NCBI RefSeq assembly: GCF_003970865.1
Contig: NZ_RXLZ01000007.1
Location: 1 to 64,000, forward strand
Source of the DNA: Stenotrophomonas maltophilia
GTDB taxonomy: Bacteria; Pseudomonadota; Gammaproteobacteria; Xanthomonadales; Xanthomonadaceae
Length of the DNA stretch: 64,000 bases
Direction of reading: 5' to 3'
Shown: piece by piece, positions 33,515 to 43,389 of the stretch
How the letters are laid out: each line of letters begins with the position of its first letter
How positions within the stretch are numbered: the stretch's first letter is position 1
Translations under genes and position numbers: made by a program
Notes under the pieces: generated by a model
What the model was told of the DNA's origin: nothing
Database searches by the model: none
What the model saw: the letters and a program-made list of their open reading frames with translations, nothing else

Positions 33515-34318
33515 TCAGCCCATCAACACCTGGCCACCATCCACGTTGAGCACGCTGCCGGTGACCCAGCGCGCCAGCGGTGAGCACAGGAACAGGGCCG
33601 CATCGGCGATCTCGCGCGGGTGCCCGAATCGACCGAACGGGATCTTCGCCAGGGTGCCGTGGTACAGGGCGGGGTCTTCGGTGCGGCGGCGGTCCCACAG
33701 ACCGTCGTCGAACTCGATCGAGCCCGGTGCGATCGCGTTGACCCGGATCCGGTCCTTGGCCAACGCGAGGGCCTGCGAGGTGGTGTAGTGCGAAAGCGCG
33801 GCCTTGGCGGCGGCGTAGGGCGCGCCACCGGGGCGCGGCTGCTGTGCGGCGATCGACGACAGATTGAGGATGCAGGCATCGCTGGACGCGCGCAGCCAGG
33901 GCAGGGCCAGGCGTGAGGCCCGAACGGCGGCCATCAGGTCGATCTGCAGGCTGGCGGCCCAACCGTCCTCGTCGTCGGCCATGCCGTAGCCGGTGGCGTT
34001 GTTGACCAGCACGTCGATGCCGCCGAGTGCATCGGCGGCGGCCTGCAGCCAGGCCTGGATCTGGCCGGGGTCGGCCAGATCGGCGGAGAACGTGTGCAGT
34101 TGGAAGCCCTGCGCCTGTGCATCGGCACGCAGGGCATCCAGGCCGGCCTGGCCGCGGGCGCAGACCGCGACCTGCGCACCGGCGCCGGCAAACGCCAGCG
34201 CCATTTCACGACCGATGCCCTTGCTGCCGCCGGCGATGAGCACGCGGCGGCCGGTGAAATCGAGGATCGGAGCCCCTGTGGGGCTCTGACCCACAGACGT
34301 CTCGGCGTCGTTTGCCAT
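33515..34318 (-). CDS. SDR family oxidoreductase
   Basis: 267-residue classical NAD(P)-dependent SDR with all key groups: GGSKGIGRE nucleotide loop (about 30-38), NNATGYG, catalytic Ser in LNLSSIAA, and YAAAK with the catalytic Tyr and Lys (about 169-173). The C-terminal GSVLNVDGGQV is typical. ATG 34318 shares one base with the aldehyde dehydrogenase stop (TGATG), so the two are coupled. Partnering with an ALDH7 enzyme suggests a shared pathway, but the substrate is unknown. Confidence 0.87.
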   Translation of the reverse strand: MANDAETSVGQSPTGAPILDFTGRRVLIAGGSKGIGREMALAFAGAGAQVAVCARGQAGLDALRADAQAQGFQLHTFSADLADPGQIQAWLQAAADALGGIDVLVNNATGYGMADDEDGWAASLQIDLMAAVRASRLALPWLRASSDACILNLSSIAAQQPRPGGAPYAAAKAALSHYTTSQALALAKDRIRVNAIAPGSIEFDDGLWDRRRTEDPALYHGTLAKIPFGRFGHPREIADAALFLCSPLARWVTGSVLNVDGGQVLMG

Positions 34319-35850
34319 CACAGATCGAACTTGATGCCCTGGGCCAGCGGCAGCGAATCCGAATAGTTAATGGTGTTGGTCTGGCGGCGCATGTAGACCT
34401 TCCATGCATCCGAACCGGACTCGCGGCCACCGCCAGTGTCCTTTTCGCCACCGAAGGCGCCGCCGATCTCCGCACCGGACGTGCCGATGTTGATGTTGGC
34501 GATGCCGCAGTCACTGCCGGCCGCCGACAGGAACTTTTCGGCGGTCTTCAGGTTCTGGGTGAAGATCGAGGACGACAGCCCCTGCGGCACGCCGTTCTGC
34601 ATGTCGATGGCTTCGTCGATGGTGTCGTACGGCATCACGTACAGGATCGGCGCGAAGGTCTCGTGCTGGACCACGGCGTCGCTGTTCTTCAGGCCGGAGA
34701 CGATCGCCGGCAGCACGAAGTTGCCTGCGCGGTCGATGCGGGTGCCGCCGGTTTCGATGGTGCCACCGGCGGCCTTGGCCTGGGCGATGGCATCGAGGAA
34801 CTGCTGCACGGCGCCATCGCTGTTCAGCGGGCCCATCAGGTTGGCGGCATCGGTCGGGTCGCCGATCTTGCCTTCTACCTGCTTGTAGGCCTTGACCAGG
34901 GTGGCCAGCACGTCGGCGTAGATCGAGCGGTGCACGATCAGGCGGCGGGTGGTGGTGCAGCGCTGGCCGGCGGTACCGACGGCGCCGAACACGATGCCCG
35001 GCACGGCCAGCTTCAGATCGGCGGTTTCGTCCAGGATGATGGCGTTGTTGCCGCCCAGTTCCAGCAGGCAGCGGCCCAGGCGGCGCGCGACCTTCTCGTT
35101 GACCGTGCGGCCGACCTGGGTCGAGCCGGTGAAGCTGATCAGCGGCACGCGGCGGTCATCGACCATCTTCTCCGACAGCGCAGTGCCTGCGTCGTTGATC
35201 AGGAAGAAGATGTCCGGGAAACCGGCTTCGCGCAGGGCGTCGTTGCAGATCTTCAGCGAGGCGATGGCGGTCAGCGGCGTCTTGTTGGACGGCTTCCAGA
35301 TGCACACGTCGCCGCAGATGGCGGCCAGGAACGAGTTCCAGCTCCACACCGCGACCGGGAAGTTGAAGGCTGAGATGATGCCGACCAGGCCCAGCGGGTG
35401 GTACTGCTCGTACATGCGGTGGCCGGGGCGCTCGGAATGCATGGTGTAGCCGTACAGCATGCGGCTCTGGCCCACGGCGAAATCGGCGATGTCGATCATC
35501 TCCTGCACTTCGCCATCGCCTTCCGGCTTGCTCTTGCCCATTTCCAGCGCAACCAGCGAACCCAGCGCGTCCTTGTGCTTGCGCAGTGCTTCGCCGCACA
35601 GGCGCACGGCTTCGCCGCGGCGCGGGGCCGGCGTGGTGCGCCAGATCTTGAAGGCTTCCTGGGCGCGGGCGACGACGGTGTCGTACTCGGCCTCGGTGGT
35701 CGCGCGGACCTGCGCGATCGGCTCGCCGGTGGTCGGGTTGACCGGGGTGATCAGCTCACCGCTGGTCGCGCTCGACCACTCCCCGTTGCCCAGGTACGTG
35801 CCAGCGTTGATCGCGTCCAGGCCAAGGGACTTGAGCAGCTCGGAAGACAT
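34318..35850 (-). CDS. L-piperidine-6-carboxylate dehydrogenase-type aldehyde dehydrogenase (ALDH7)
   Basis: 510-residue NAD-dependent aldehyde dehydrogenase. FTGSTQVGR (NAD loop), LELGGNNAI (general-base Glu) and [13 protein letters not shown] (catalytic Cys) are intact. The sequence resembles ALDH7A1/AmaB, which oxidises alpha-aminoadipate semialdehyde in lysine breakdown: the N-terminus [11 protein letters not shown] and the C-terminal [18 protein letters not shown] are typical. ATG 35850. First gene of a two-gene unit with the SDR. Confidence 0.88.
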   Translation of the reverse strand: MSSELLKSLGLDAINAGTYLGNGEWSSATSGELITPVNPTTGEPIAQVRATTEAEYDTVVARAQEAFKIWRTTPAPRRGEAVRLCGEALRKHKDALGSLVALEMGKSKPEGDGEVQEMIDIADFAVGQSRMLYGYTMHSERPGHRMYEQYHPLGLVGIISAFNFPVAVWSWNSFLAAICGDVCIWKPSNKTPLTAIASLKICNDALREAGFPDIFFLINDAGTALSEKMVDDRRVPLISFTGSTQVGRTVNEKVARRLGRCLLELGGNNAIILDETADLKLAVPGIVFGAVGTAGQRCTTTRRLIVHRSIYADVLATLVKAYKQVEGKIGDPTDAANLMGPLNSDGAVQQFLDAIAQAKAAGGTIETGGTRIDRAGNFVLPAIVSGLKNSDAVVQHETFAPILYVMPYDTIDEAIDMQNGVPQGLSSSIFTQNLKTAEKFLSAAGSDCGIANINIGTSGAEIGGAFGGEKDTGGGRESGSDAWKVYMRRQTNTINYSDSLPLAQGIKFDL

Positions 35851-36280
35851 GCAGACTCCTGTGTTTCGTTACGTTGTTTGGCGCCATCGCGGGCAGGTGG
35901 GGGATGCGATGAACAGAACCGCCGATGGTAGCAGAGGGCGGTGGTGGGGCTTTGGTGCGGTGCGGGGTGGGGCGAGCTCGAGGCTGTCAATTTGCCGACC
36001 TGCGATCCGGACGTGGATGGATGATCGCGACGCAAAGTGACGCACATTGATGCATTGCGACACATGTTAAATTCGTAATATTTCTAAGGGCTTACGTGGT
36101 CTCCTGGCGATATGTTCAGTCAGTCCCCGACTTGAAATTCCTATCTTTTGCCGCAGACATCATTCACAATTCAGTCACGCCTGATTGACAAACCTTTGAC
36201 AGTCGCGTGCTGGCTGGGGAGTCCATGCACGTGAAGACGAACAATTCAGCGTTCGGTCGAGTCGTGAATGGAGAAGTGCT
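35851..36280. other. AT-richer intergenic region ahead of the EPS locus
   Basis: 430 bases between the divergent aldehyde dehydrogenase and the GumD-like gene. The right half is much AT-richer than the surrounding genome. It holds a promoter candidate at 36055-36082, two TTGACA hexamers (36185, 36196) and a 24-codon leader frame (36225-36299) that overlaps the first EPS gene. No further gene is evident. Confidence 0.6.
36055..36082 (+). promoter_or_regulatory. Candidate sigma-70 promoter of the EPS operon
   Basis: TTGCGA (36055) and TAATAT (36077) with a 16-base spacer, each matching four of six consensus bases, in the AT-rich part of the long leader upstream of the initiating sugar transferase. 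Gives a leader of about 190 bases. Confidence 0.35.
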
Positions 36281-37738
36281 TTGCTACATGGATCGGTAGA
36301 AGACCTCCCCGCAGCGCGGGCCCGGGCGGGCCGCCGCCGCGTCGAAGCCCGGGCGGCCCTTGAGTTAGGGTTGCGCCTGGGCGATCTGTTGCTGCTGCCG
36401 GGTATGGCGGTGCTCTCCCACATCGTTCTGTATGGCACGGCTGCGCCGGATTCGTCCCAGCGCATCGTGTTCGGCGCGGTGATTCTCAGCGCCATCGTCT
36501 GCTTCTCTGTCGCGCCGCTGTATCGGAACTGGCGGATGCGCGGGTTGCTGGCCGATCTCTGGCTGCTGCTGTTGGCGTGGTCTGCCACCTTCGCGTTGTT
36601 CTCGCTCTACGTCGTCCTGGTCGGACTTGCCGATGCGGTCCCCTCTACCTGGCTGGTTGGCTGGTATGCCTTTGGCCTGGGTTCCATGGCTGCATTACGC
36701 GTATTGCTGAGGGTGCAGTTGCATCGCTTGCGTTCACGCGGGATGGACCATGAGCGGATCCTGCTGGTCGGGCTGCGGGCGCCTGCTTTGAGGCTGCACC
36801 GCCTGCTGCGTGGGAAACCAGAGCTTGGCAAAGACGTCATCGGCTACTTCGCCAGTGCGGGCGATATCGCTACCCGTCGCGGTGGGGATGCGCCGTGCAG
36901 GCTGGGGCGGCTGGAAGACGTTCCGCAGTACATGGATCAGCACCGCGGAGAATTCGACCAGGTCTGGGTGTCGATGCCGATGGGGCACGCGGCCGCGATC
37001 AAGGACATGCTCAAGCAGATCGAGCGATTTCCGGTGCCGGTGCGCCTGATTCCCGATACCACGGGTTTGGGGGCGCTTAATCCGGGCGTGCACCAGGTGG
37101 GTGATGTGCCGATGATCGGCGTACGTCAAGGCTTGGTGGATCATCGGTTCCGCGTGTTCAAACGGGTCGAGGACATTGTCGTCGCGGGTGCGGCGGTGAT
37201 CCTGCTGGCGCCGTTGTTTGCCGTGCTGGCCATCGGCGTGAAGCTGAGTTCGCCGGGGCCGGTGTTGTTCCGCCAGAAGCGTCATGGCCTTGGCGGTAAA
37301 GAGTTCTGGATGCTCAAGTTCCGCTCCATGCGTGTGCACGCGGAGGGGGAGGGGCAGATCACCCAGGCGACGCGCGGTGATCCACGCGTCACCCGGTTTG
37401 GCGCCTTCCTGCGCCGCAGCAGCCTGGACGAGCTGCCGCAGTTCTTCAATGTGCTGGGTGGGAACATGTCGGTGGTGGGGCCGCGGCCGCACGCGATCCA
37501 GCACAACAACCACTATGAGCGGGTGATCGAACGCTACATGCACCGCCACTACGTCAAGCCGGGAATTACCGGCTGGGCGCAGGTGCACGGGTTGCGCGGT
37601 GAGACACCGGAGTTACGCTCGATGAAGAAGCGCGTGCAGTACGACATCGATTACATCCGGCGCTGGAGCCCGACGCTGGATGTGCGGATCATCGTGCTGA
37701 CGGCGTTGAAGGTGCTGGGGCAGAAGTCGGCGTATTAG
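36281..37738 (+). CDS. Undecaprenyl-phosphate glucose phosphotransferase, GumD/WcaJ type
   Basis: Initiates EPS repeat-unit assembly by moving hexose-1-P from UDP-sugar to undecaprenyl phosphate in the inner membrane. 485 residues, nearly the same as Xanthomonas GumD (484). N-terminal helices lie at about 30-130, a CoA-binding-like loop HERILLVGLRAPALR at about 155, then a sugar-transferase domain (about 295-480) with KFRSMRVH, RSSLDELPQFFNVLGG, SVVGPRPH and KPGITGWAQVHG. The start is probably TTG 36281: no in-frame ATG or GTG lies upstream before the stop at 36197, and GGAGAAG stands just ahead of it. First gene of the plus-strand EPS half. Confidence 0.9.
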   Translation: MLHGSVEDLPAARARAGRRRVEARAALELGLRLGDLLLLPGMAVLSHIVLYGTAAPDSSQRIVFGAVILSAIVCFSVAPLYRNWRMRGLLADLWLLLLAWSATFALFSLYVVLVGLADAVPSTWLVGWYAFGLGSMAALRVLLRVQLHRLRSRGMDHERILLVGLRAPALRLHRLLRGKPELGKDVIGYFASAGDIATRRGGDAPCRLGRLEDVPQYMDQHRGEFDQVWVSMPMGHAAAIKDMLKQIERFPVPVRLIPDTTGLGALNPGVHQVGDVPMIGVRQGLVDHRFRVFKRVEDIVVAGAAVILLAPLFAVLAIGVKLSSPGPVLFRQKRHGLGGKEFWMLKFRSMRVHAEGEGQITQATRGDPRVTRFGAFLRRSSLDELPQFFNVLGGNMSVVGPRPHAIQHNNHYERVIERYMHRHYVKPGITGWAQVHGLRGETPELRSMKKRVQYDIDYIRRWSPTLDVRIIVLTALKVLGQKSAY

Positions 37739-37890
37739 GGTGGTCGATTTCTGGAACTGCGACGTAATCCCATGAATCTGTTGGCGATTTCATCGCCTGT
37801 AATGCGCTTGTAAGGTATGCTGTTCGGCTGCCGCCGACCTAGGGTGTTCTGGTCGCGTGCGCCGCAAGGAATGCCACAGGATCCAGGTCA

Positions 37891-38325
37891 GTGTTCAAGA
37901 ACGTTCTTTTTGTATGTGTCGGCAACATCTGCCGCAGTCCCTCCGCAGAGGTGATGCTGCGCCAGGCGGTCGAGGGCAAGGGGATCCAGGTGTCCTCTGC
38001 TGGCCTCGGTGCGCTGGTTGGGCATGGCATTGATGCCACGGCGCAGGAGCTGCTGGTTGAGCAGGGCATGGATGGCCTTGCTCATCGCGCGCGTCAGATT
38101 GATGACGCCATCCTGGGAGCCGCTGATCTGGTGCTGACCATGGAGCGCAAGCACGTGCGCCGCATCGCCGAGATCGCGCCGCAGGCGTCCGGAAAAACCT
38201 TCCTGCTGGGCAAATGGCAGCAGGATCGGGAGATTCCCGATCCGTACCGCCAACAGCGCCCGGCGTTTGAGCATGTTTACAAGTTGATGGCCGAGGGTGT
38301 GGAGAGTTGGGCGCGGCACCTGTAG
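37891..38325 (+). CDS. wzb: Low-molecular-weight protein tyrosine phosphatase, Wzb type
   Basis: 144-residue cytoplasmic phosphatase that dephosphorylates the C-terminal Tyr cluster of Wzc, needed for capsule/EPS polymer cycling. The CX5R signature is C9-V-G-N-I-C-R15 followed by SPS, and the general-acid loop is DPYRQQRPAFEHVY. GTG start at 37891 directly precedes FKNVLFVCVGNICRS, as in the family. It stands 53 bases before the Wzc gene. Confidence 0.92.
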   Translation: MFKNVLFVCVGNICRSPSAEVMLRQAVEGKGIQVSSAGLGALVGHGIDATAQELLVEQGMDGLAHRARQIDDAILGAADLVLTMERKHVRRIAEIAPQASGKTFLLGKWQQDREIPDPYRQQRPAFEHVYKLMAEGVESWARHL

Positions 38326-38378
38326 CGCTGATTTCTCATCTCTGACTGCACCTACATCCAATTGAAGAGTTCTTACTG

Positions 38379-40589
38379 ATGACCACCGATACCCGTAGTC
38401 CTGCGCAGGACGATACTGACGAAATCGATCTGCGGCAGTTGTTCGGTACGCTGATTGACCATAAATGGTGGATCGCTGGCATTACGGGGACGTTCTTCGC
38501 CGTTGCTGCCGCATATACGCTGCTGGCGACACCCATCTATCGTGCTGACGCCATTGTGCAGGTTGAATCGAAGGTGCCGAGTTTGCCCGGCCTTTCTGAC
38601 ATCAGTCAGTCGCTTGGGATCGGAGGTGGCACAGCGGAGGCGACAACCGAGATTGCGCTCATAACCTCCCGCGCGGTGGTCGGTAGCGCTGTCGATGCGC
38701 TGAAGCTTGATGTCGAGGTGAAGCCGAATCGTTTCCCGTTGCTGGGCGGCTACTTTGCGCGGAAGGCCGAGCGCTCGGATCCCGAAGCGCTGGCGGATGT
38801 GCGCTTTGGCATGTCGCGATTCGGCTGGGGCGGAGATAAGTTGGACGTGTTCCAGTTGGACTTGCCACGCCACCTGGTTGCCGAGCCCTTGACCGTGATC
38901 GTGGGCGAGAGCGGTACGTACGAATTGCTAGATGATTCCAGCAACCTTCTATTAAGGGGGCAGGTTGGCAAGCCTGCAGTCGGAAAGGGAATTGCGATGC
39001 AGGTTGCGGAGATGCGCGCGCACCCAGGCATGCGCTTTGAAGTGACCCGTCAGCGCCACCTCACGGTGGTGGGCGAGCTGCAGAGGAAGGTTACCGTAAA
39101 CGAGTCGGGCAAGGAGTCGGGCATCCTGACGCTGGCCTATGAGAATGCAGATCCTGAACTTGCGCAGCGCTTCCTGCAGCAGGTTGCCCAGGCCTATGTG
39201 CGGCAGAACGTGGAACGAAATTCGGCCGAAGCCTCCGCACAGCTGACCTTCGTGAAAGAGCAGTTGCCCAACGTGCGTAATCAGGTGGACGCCGCACAGA
39301 AGACGCTGAGTGCCTACCAGACGCGCGCCAACTCCGTGGATCTGACCCTGCAGACCAAGGGGCTGCTGGAACAGGAAGTTGCTGTGGAGACAAGTATCCA
39401 GCAGCTTCGCCTGCAGCAGGCAGAGATGGACCGCAAGTTCACGCGTGATCATCCGGCATATCAGGCGTTGATGCGGCAGATCGGAGAGCTGGAGGGTCGA
39501 AAGAGCGGATTCCAGGGGCAAGTGAAGCAATTGCCCGAAGCACAGCAGGAATTGCTTCGCCTGACGCGCGATCTTCAGGTCAGCAACGAGATGTATACCG
39601 GCATGCTGAATCAGGCGCAGCAGCTGGACGTTGCGCGCGCGGGTACGGTGGGCAATGTGCGCATTGTGGATGCGGCGGAGGTGGATTCGACGACTCCTGT
39701 GCGGCCACGCAAGGCGCTGGTTGTGCTGATTGGCGGGGTATTGGGCGCATTCCTTTCAGTTGCTATGGTTCTACTGAAGCAGATGCTCAACCGTGGCGTC
39801 GAGGATCCGGCGCAGATCGAGGAGCTTGGTTTGCCCGTTTATGCGTCGATCCCGGTCAGTGCACAACAGCAGACCGATTCGGTGCGCGGCAAGTTCCGCG
39901 CCGACGGCAAGCTGCATCTGCTGGCGGTCAAGGATCCGGCGGACCTCGCGATTGAGGCTGTTCGTAGTCTTCGTACAAGCCTGCATTTCGCGCGCCTTGA
40001 AGCCAAGAACAATATCGTTCTGATCTCCGGTGCGAGCCCGAACGCCGGCAAGACTTTCGTTTCCTCCAACCTCGCGGCGGTGATCGCGCAGGCCGGTCAG
40101 CGTGTGCTGATCATCGACGCTGACATGCGTAAGGGAACCCTGCATAAGGCACTGGGGGCAGCGCAGACGCCGGGTTTGTCGGATCTTCTGGTGGGCAAGA
40201 TTGATCGTTCGCAGGTGGTACGAAGCCTTACTGGCCTGGACAATCTGAGCTTTATCGCACGTGGTGACGTTCCGCCTAACCCGTCGGAGCTGCTGATGCA
40301 TGCCAATTTTACCGCGTTGCTCGAAGAGCTGGCACCGCAGTACGACCTGATCATCGTTGATACACCGCCGATCTTGGCCGTTACCGATGCGGCGATCATT
40401 GCCCATCACGCTGGTACCTGCCTGATGGTGGCGCGCTTTGGCTTGAACCAAGCCAAGGAGCTTGCTTTGGCAAAGCGTCGATTCGAGCAGAACAACGTTC
40501 GAATCAAGGGGGCTATTTTCAATGCTGTCGAGCGACGAGCTACGGGCTACTACAGCTATGGATACTACGAGTACAAATCCAGCAATTGA
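38379..40589 (+). CDS. wzc: Polysaccharide co-polymerase and tyrosine autokinase, Wzc type
   Basis: 736-residue inner-membrane BY-kinase that sets chain length and couples polymerisation to export through Wza. Wzz domain at about 13-110 with the first helix WWIAGITGTFFAVAAAYTLL; periplasmic coiled-coil region; second helix around ALVVLIGGVLGAFLSVAMVL (about 445). The kinase domain has Walker A SPNAGKT (about 549), Walker A' VLIIDADMRKG (about 576) and Walker B LIIVDTPP (about 657). The C-terminus carries six tyrosines in GYYSYGYYEYK, the autophosphorylation cluster. Partners Wzb (upstream) and Wza (opposite strand). Confidence 0.95.
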   Translation: MTTDTRSPAQDDTDEIDLRQLFGTLIDHKWWIAGITGTFFAVAAAYTLLATPIYRADAIVQVESKVPSLPGLSDISQSLGIGGGTAEATTEIALITSRAVVGSAVDALKLDVEVKPNRFPLLGGYFARKAERSDPEALADVRFGMSRFGWGGDKLDVFQLDLPRHLVAEPLTVIVGESGTYELLDDSSNLLLRGQVGKPAVGKGIAMQVAEMRAHPGMRFEVTRQRHLTVVGELQRKVTVNESGKESGILTLAYENADPELAQRFLQQVAQAYVRQNVERNSAEASAQLTFVKEQLPNVRNQVDAAQKTLSAYQTRANSVDLTLQTKGLLEQEVAVETSIQQLRLQQAEMDRKFTRDHPAYQALMRQIGELEGRKSGFQGQVKQLPEAQQELLRLTRDLQVSNEMYTGMLNQAQQLDVARAGTVGNVRIVDAAEVDSTTPVRPRKALVVLIGGVLGAFLSVAMVLLKQMLNRGVEDPAQIEELGLPVYASIPVSAQQQTDSVRGKFRADGKLHLLAVKDPADLAIEAVRSLRTSLHFARLEAKNNIVLISGASPNAGKTFVSSNLAAVIAQAGQRVLIIDADMRKGTLHKALGAAQTPGLSDLLVGKIDRSQVVRSLTGLDNLSFIARGDVPPNPSELLMHANFTALLEELAPQYDLIIVDTPPILAVTDAAIIAHHAGTCLMVARFGLNQAKELALAKRRFEQNNVRIKGAIFNAVERRATGYYSYGYYEYKSSN

Positions 40590-40938
40590 TGTGCACTCGG
40601 CGCGAAGAGCATCCAGTTGGCGAGGTGGTGATGATATTTTGTGCGCCTTCAATAAATGAATAGAAATTCGCAAAATTGCTAGAACAAGCGAGCTCGACGT
40701 CGGGTTGGAATCAGAAAGTGCGCAGGCTGTACATCGTATGGAGTGAGTTCTTCGGCCTTGTGGTAATGTCGGCTGAGGCATTCGGCATCAGACTGACCAC
40801 GTCGAGAGTGTTGCGCGCGGGATTCGACCCTATTGGTGCTCTGGTTGTAGACCTTGTCCACTGTTATCTGTATCGCGTCTCGAATCTGCTGGGCTGCTTA
40901 ATAGTGATGCGGAGCTTGATCGGTAAACGGGTGCATTC
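40590..40938. other. 349-base gap between Wzc and the first glycosyltransferase
   Basis: AT-richer than the Wzc gene. One frame starts at TTG 40676 (88 codons; an internal ATG at 40766 gives 58) and ends in a TGA that overlaps the glycosyltransferase start as ATGA (40939-40942). The overlap suggests coupling, but the peptide resembles nothing I know and has no clear ribosome site, so I do not call it a gene. Confidence 0.4.
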
Positions 40939-42117
40939 ATGAAGATTTCCCTGCTGAATAATCTGTACTCGCCCTATCATGTTGGTGGTGCGGAGAAATC
41001 CGTTGAGTCACTCGCCCGTGGGCTCGCGCTGATGGGGCATGACGTTTCGGTTTTGACTCTGCATGAAGGTAGATCCCTGGAGGTAAAGTCCGAGGGCGGA
41101 ATAAGGATATTTCGATTTCCCTTGAGAAACGGCTACTGGCCATTCGGCGCCAAGCAGAAGCGTGCTTCGTGGCGGAAGATGCTCTGGCATGCGAGAGACT
41201 TCTTCAACTTGGCGGCGGGCAGGGATCTGGCTCGAGTGGTTAATGAGATTCGACCAGATGTGGTCCATACCAACAATATCTCAGGGTTCTCAGCTTCTGC
41301 GTGGGAAGCCGCCTTTCGCCTGCGCATTCCGATCGTTCATACGGCTCGGGATTATCATTTGCTTCACCCTAACTCTACCCTCTTTGCAAATGGGAAATCT
41401 CAGGATTCCTATTCTTTAAGTACAAGGCTGTGGGCTGCTGGCAAGCGGCCTTTTGTCCAAAAGGTAAGTCATTTTGTTGCAATAAGTGAATATGTGAGGG
41501 GTGTGCATGTGCGCTCGGGCTTATTTAATCACTGCCCGGCCAGTGTAATCTACAATTCAGTGAATTCCCCCGATATGGAGTACCGTCCGGCAGTTCTCGA
41601 TGGCCACAAAGTGTATGGTTTCATCGGTCGGTTGGATCCATCAAAGGGCGTTGAGAGGGTTATTGAGGCGGCAAAAATGCTGCCCGGACGGCGCTGGGTT
41701 ATTGCGGGCGATGGGGAGTCGTGCTATGTGGATTCGCTCCGTCATTCTGCCCCATCCAACGTGGAGTTTCTTGGCAAAGTTTCACCTTCTTTATTCTTTT
41801 CCCGAATAAATGTACTGATCATTCCATCGTTGTGGGCTGAGCCCCTCGGGCGAGTGGCGATTGAGGCCTATATGCACGGTGTTCCCGTTGTTTCTTCCGG
41901 ATTGGGCGGGCTGGGCGAAATCGTCAGGAACGGGCAGACTGGCTTTGTCTTTGATCCGTTCAATGCTGAGAGCTTGCTTGGTGCCTTGGCAGAAATTGAT
42001 AGAACGGATTTTGAATGTCTCGCTATCAACTGCAAAGCCTACGCGAACAATTTCACCGAGCGAGCTGTTGCAGGGCACTACGTTGACGTTTACAGACAAG
42101 CAAGGGCGGACTTCTGA
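40939..42117 (+). CDS. Glycosyltransferase family 4
   Basis: 392-residue GT-B retaining glycosyltransferase that adds a sugar to the lipid-linked EPS repeat unit on the inner face of the membrane. The N-lobe begins MKISLLNNLYSPYHVGGAEKSVESLA (glycine loop GGAE), and the C-lobe has the donor-binding GFIGRLDPSKGVERVIEA (about 230-247) and the EX7E-like region EPLGRVAIEAYMHGVPVVSS. AT-richer codon use than the flanking chromosome points to horizontal origin. Donor and acceptor unknown. Confidence 0.88.
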   Translation: MKISLLNNLYSPYHVGGAEKSVESLARGLALMGHDVSVLTLHEGRSLEVKSEGGIRIFRFPLRNGYWPFGAKQKRASWRKMLWHARDFFNLAAGRDLARVVNEIRPDVVHTNNISGFSASAWEAAFRLRIPIVHTARDYHLLHPNSTLFANGKSQDSYSLSTRLWAAGKRPFVQKVSHFVAISEYVRGVHVRSGLFNHCPASVIYNSVNSPDMEYRPAVLDGHKVYGFIGRLDPSKGVERVIEAAKMLPGRRWVIAGDGESCYVDSLRHSAPSNVEFLGKVSPSLFFSRINVLIIPSLWAEPLGRVAIEAYMHGVPVVSSGLGGLGEIVRNGQTGFVFDPFNAESLLGALAEIDRTDFECLAINCKAYANNFTERAVAGHYVDVYRQARADF

Positions 42118-42256
42118 TGGGGGTGCTGCATGATCCTGGATCGGTCCGTCGGCGCGGCCTCCATGGAAGGCGTTTTGGGGGCGACGCACGTATCGGTACC
42201 CGTGCGTTTGTAACGACGGGCGTTATGAAGAAGTCAGCGGTCGCGGGGATGCTGTC

Positions 42257-43306
42257 ATGAGCGTTCAAAAGCCAACTGCTGCTGCGCGAAATGGGCGGAT
42301 TCTCTACGATGAGCGTTGGTTTGGGGCTACGGGTATTGGTCGATTCAGTAGAGAGGTTGGCGTGAGGCTCGGAAAGGCCTCGGCTTTGCCGCTATCTGGA
42401 AATCCTGCTGGCGCTTTGGACGTAATCCGGCTTTCGCTGTACATGCTGTTCAACCGGCACGATGTTGTCTTGTCCCCAGGGTTCAATTCGCCACTCGTGG
42501 GACTTTCACGCTTTGTTTTGACGGTTCATGACCTGAACCACATAGACGTTCCGTACAATTCTGGATTCCTGAAGCGTGCTTACTACAATTTCGTGCTCAA
42601 GCGCGCATGTAGGCGAGCTGCACGAGTCCTTACGGTTTCCAACTATTCTAGAAAGAGAATTATGGAATGGTCTGGGGCCAGTCCGGAGCAGGTCGTGGTC
42701 GTGGGAAATGGAGTCTCGGATGGATTCCTAGGGGCGAGGAAGAACGATGTCAGTCGTGATCCATCTAATGGTTATCTGTTCTGCGTGGGTAATAGAAAGG
42801 CTCACAAGAACGAAGGTGCCGCAATTCGAGCGTTGGCGGCGCTGGGTAGATATCCGAAGATTCGCCTGGTGTTCTCCGGGGACAGCTCTGATGCACTGGA
42901 TGAGCTCGCAGAGGAATTTGGCGTGTCTGGTCGGGTGAGTTTTACAGGGGCACTTAGTGAAGAGCAGCTAGCGGAAATGTATCGCAACGCAGCAGCTCTT
43001 GTGTTTCCTTCACTTTACGAAGGCTTTGGCCTTCCAGCAATTGAGGCAATGGCAGTTGGCTGTCCTGTTATTGCGTCTAGAACATCTGCACTTGGCGAGA
43101 TCGCAGATGGCGCCGCTCTACTGTTTGATCCTGAGTCGGACGCCGAGATAGTTGAATGCATCGAAACGGTTGTGAGTTCTTTGGATGTACGGCGAGAACT
43201 ACAGAGACTCGGATTTGAGCGTGTCAAAGCGTTCAAGTGGGAGGAGGTTGCTAGGTTGGTTCAACATGCTATCGAGAATGGCGGTGATTTGGGGAATTCT
43301 CCGTGA
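42257..43306 (+). CDS. Glycosyltransferase family 4
   Basis: 349-residue GT-B enzyme, shorter than its upstream neighbour. C-lobe motifs are clear: YLFCVGNRKAHKNEGAAIRAL (about 173-193), VSFTGALSEEQLAEMYRNA and PSLYEGFGLPAIEAMAVGCPVIAS (the EX7E motif). The N-terminus DERWFGATGIGRFSREVG resembles mannosyltransferase-like GT4 proteins that start with a G-I-G/G-R loop. Start ATG 42257; the 139 bases before it hold no recognisable gene. Acts on the EPS repeat unit; specificity unknown. Confidence 0.87.
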   Translation: MSVQKPTAAARNGRILYDERWFGATGIGRFSREVGVRLGKASALPLSGNPAGALDVIRLSLYMLFNRHDVVLSPGFNSPLVGLSRFVLTVHDLNHIDVPYNSGFLKRAYYNFVLKRACRRAARVLTVSNYSRKRIMEWSGASPEQVVVVGNGVSDGFLGARKNDVSRDPSNGYLFCVGNRKAHKNEGAAIRALAALGRYPKIRLVFSGDSSDALDELAEEFGVSGRVSFTGALSEEQLAEMYRNAAALVFPSLYEGFGLPAIEAMAVGCPVIASRTSALGEIADGAALLFDPESDAEIVECIETVVSSLDVRRELQRLGFERVKAFKWEEVARLVQHAIENGGDLGNSP

Positions 43307-43389
43307 CGCAAATTCTTCCGTTTGATGCTTGCAGTGATACGGCTCTTGGATTGATTTGCGTGATTGCAGAATTTTAGGTCAGTTATTAA

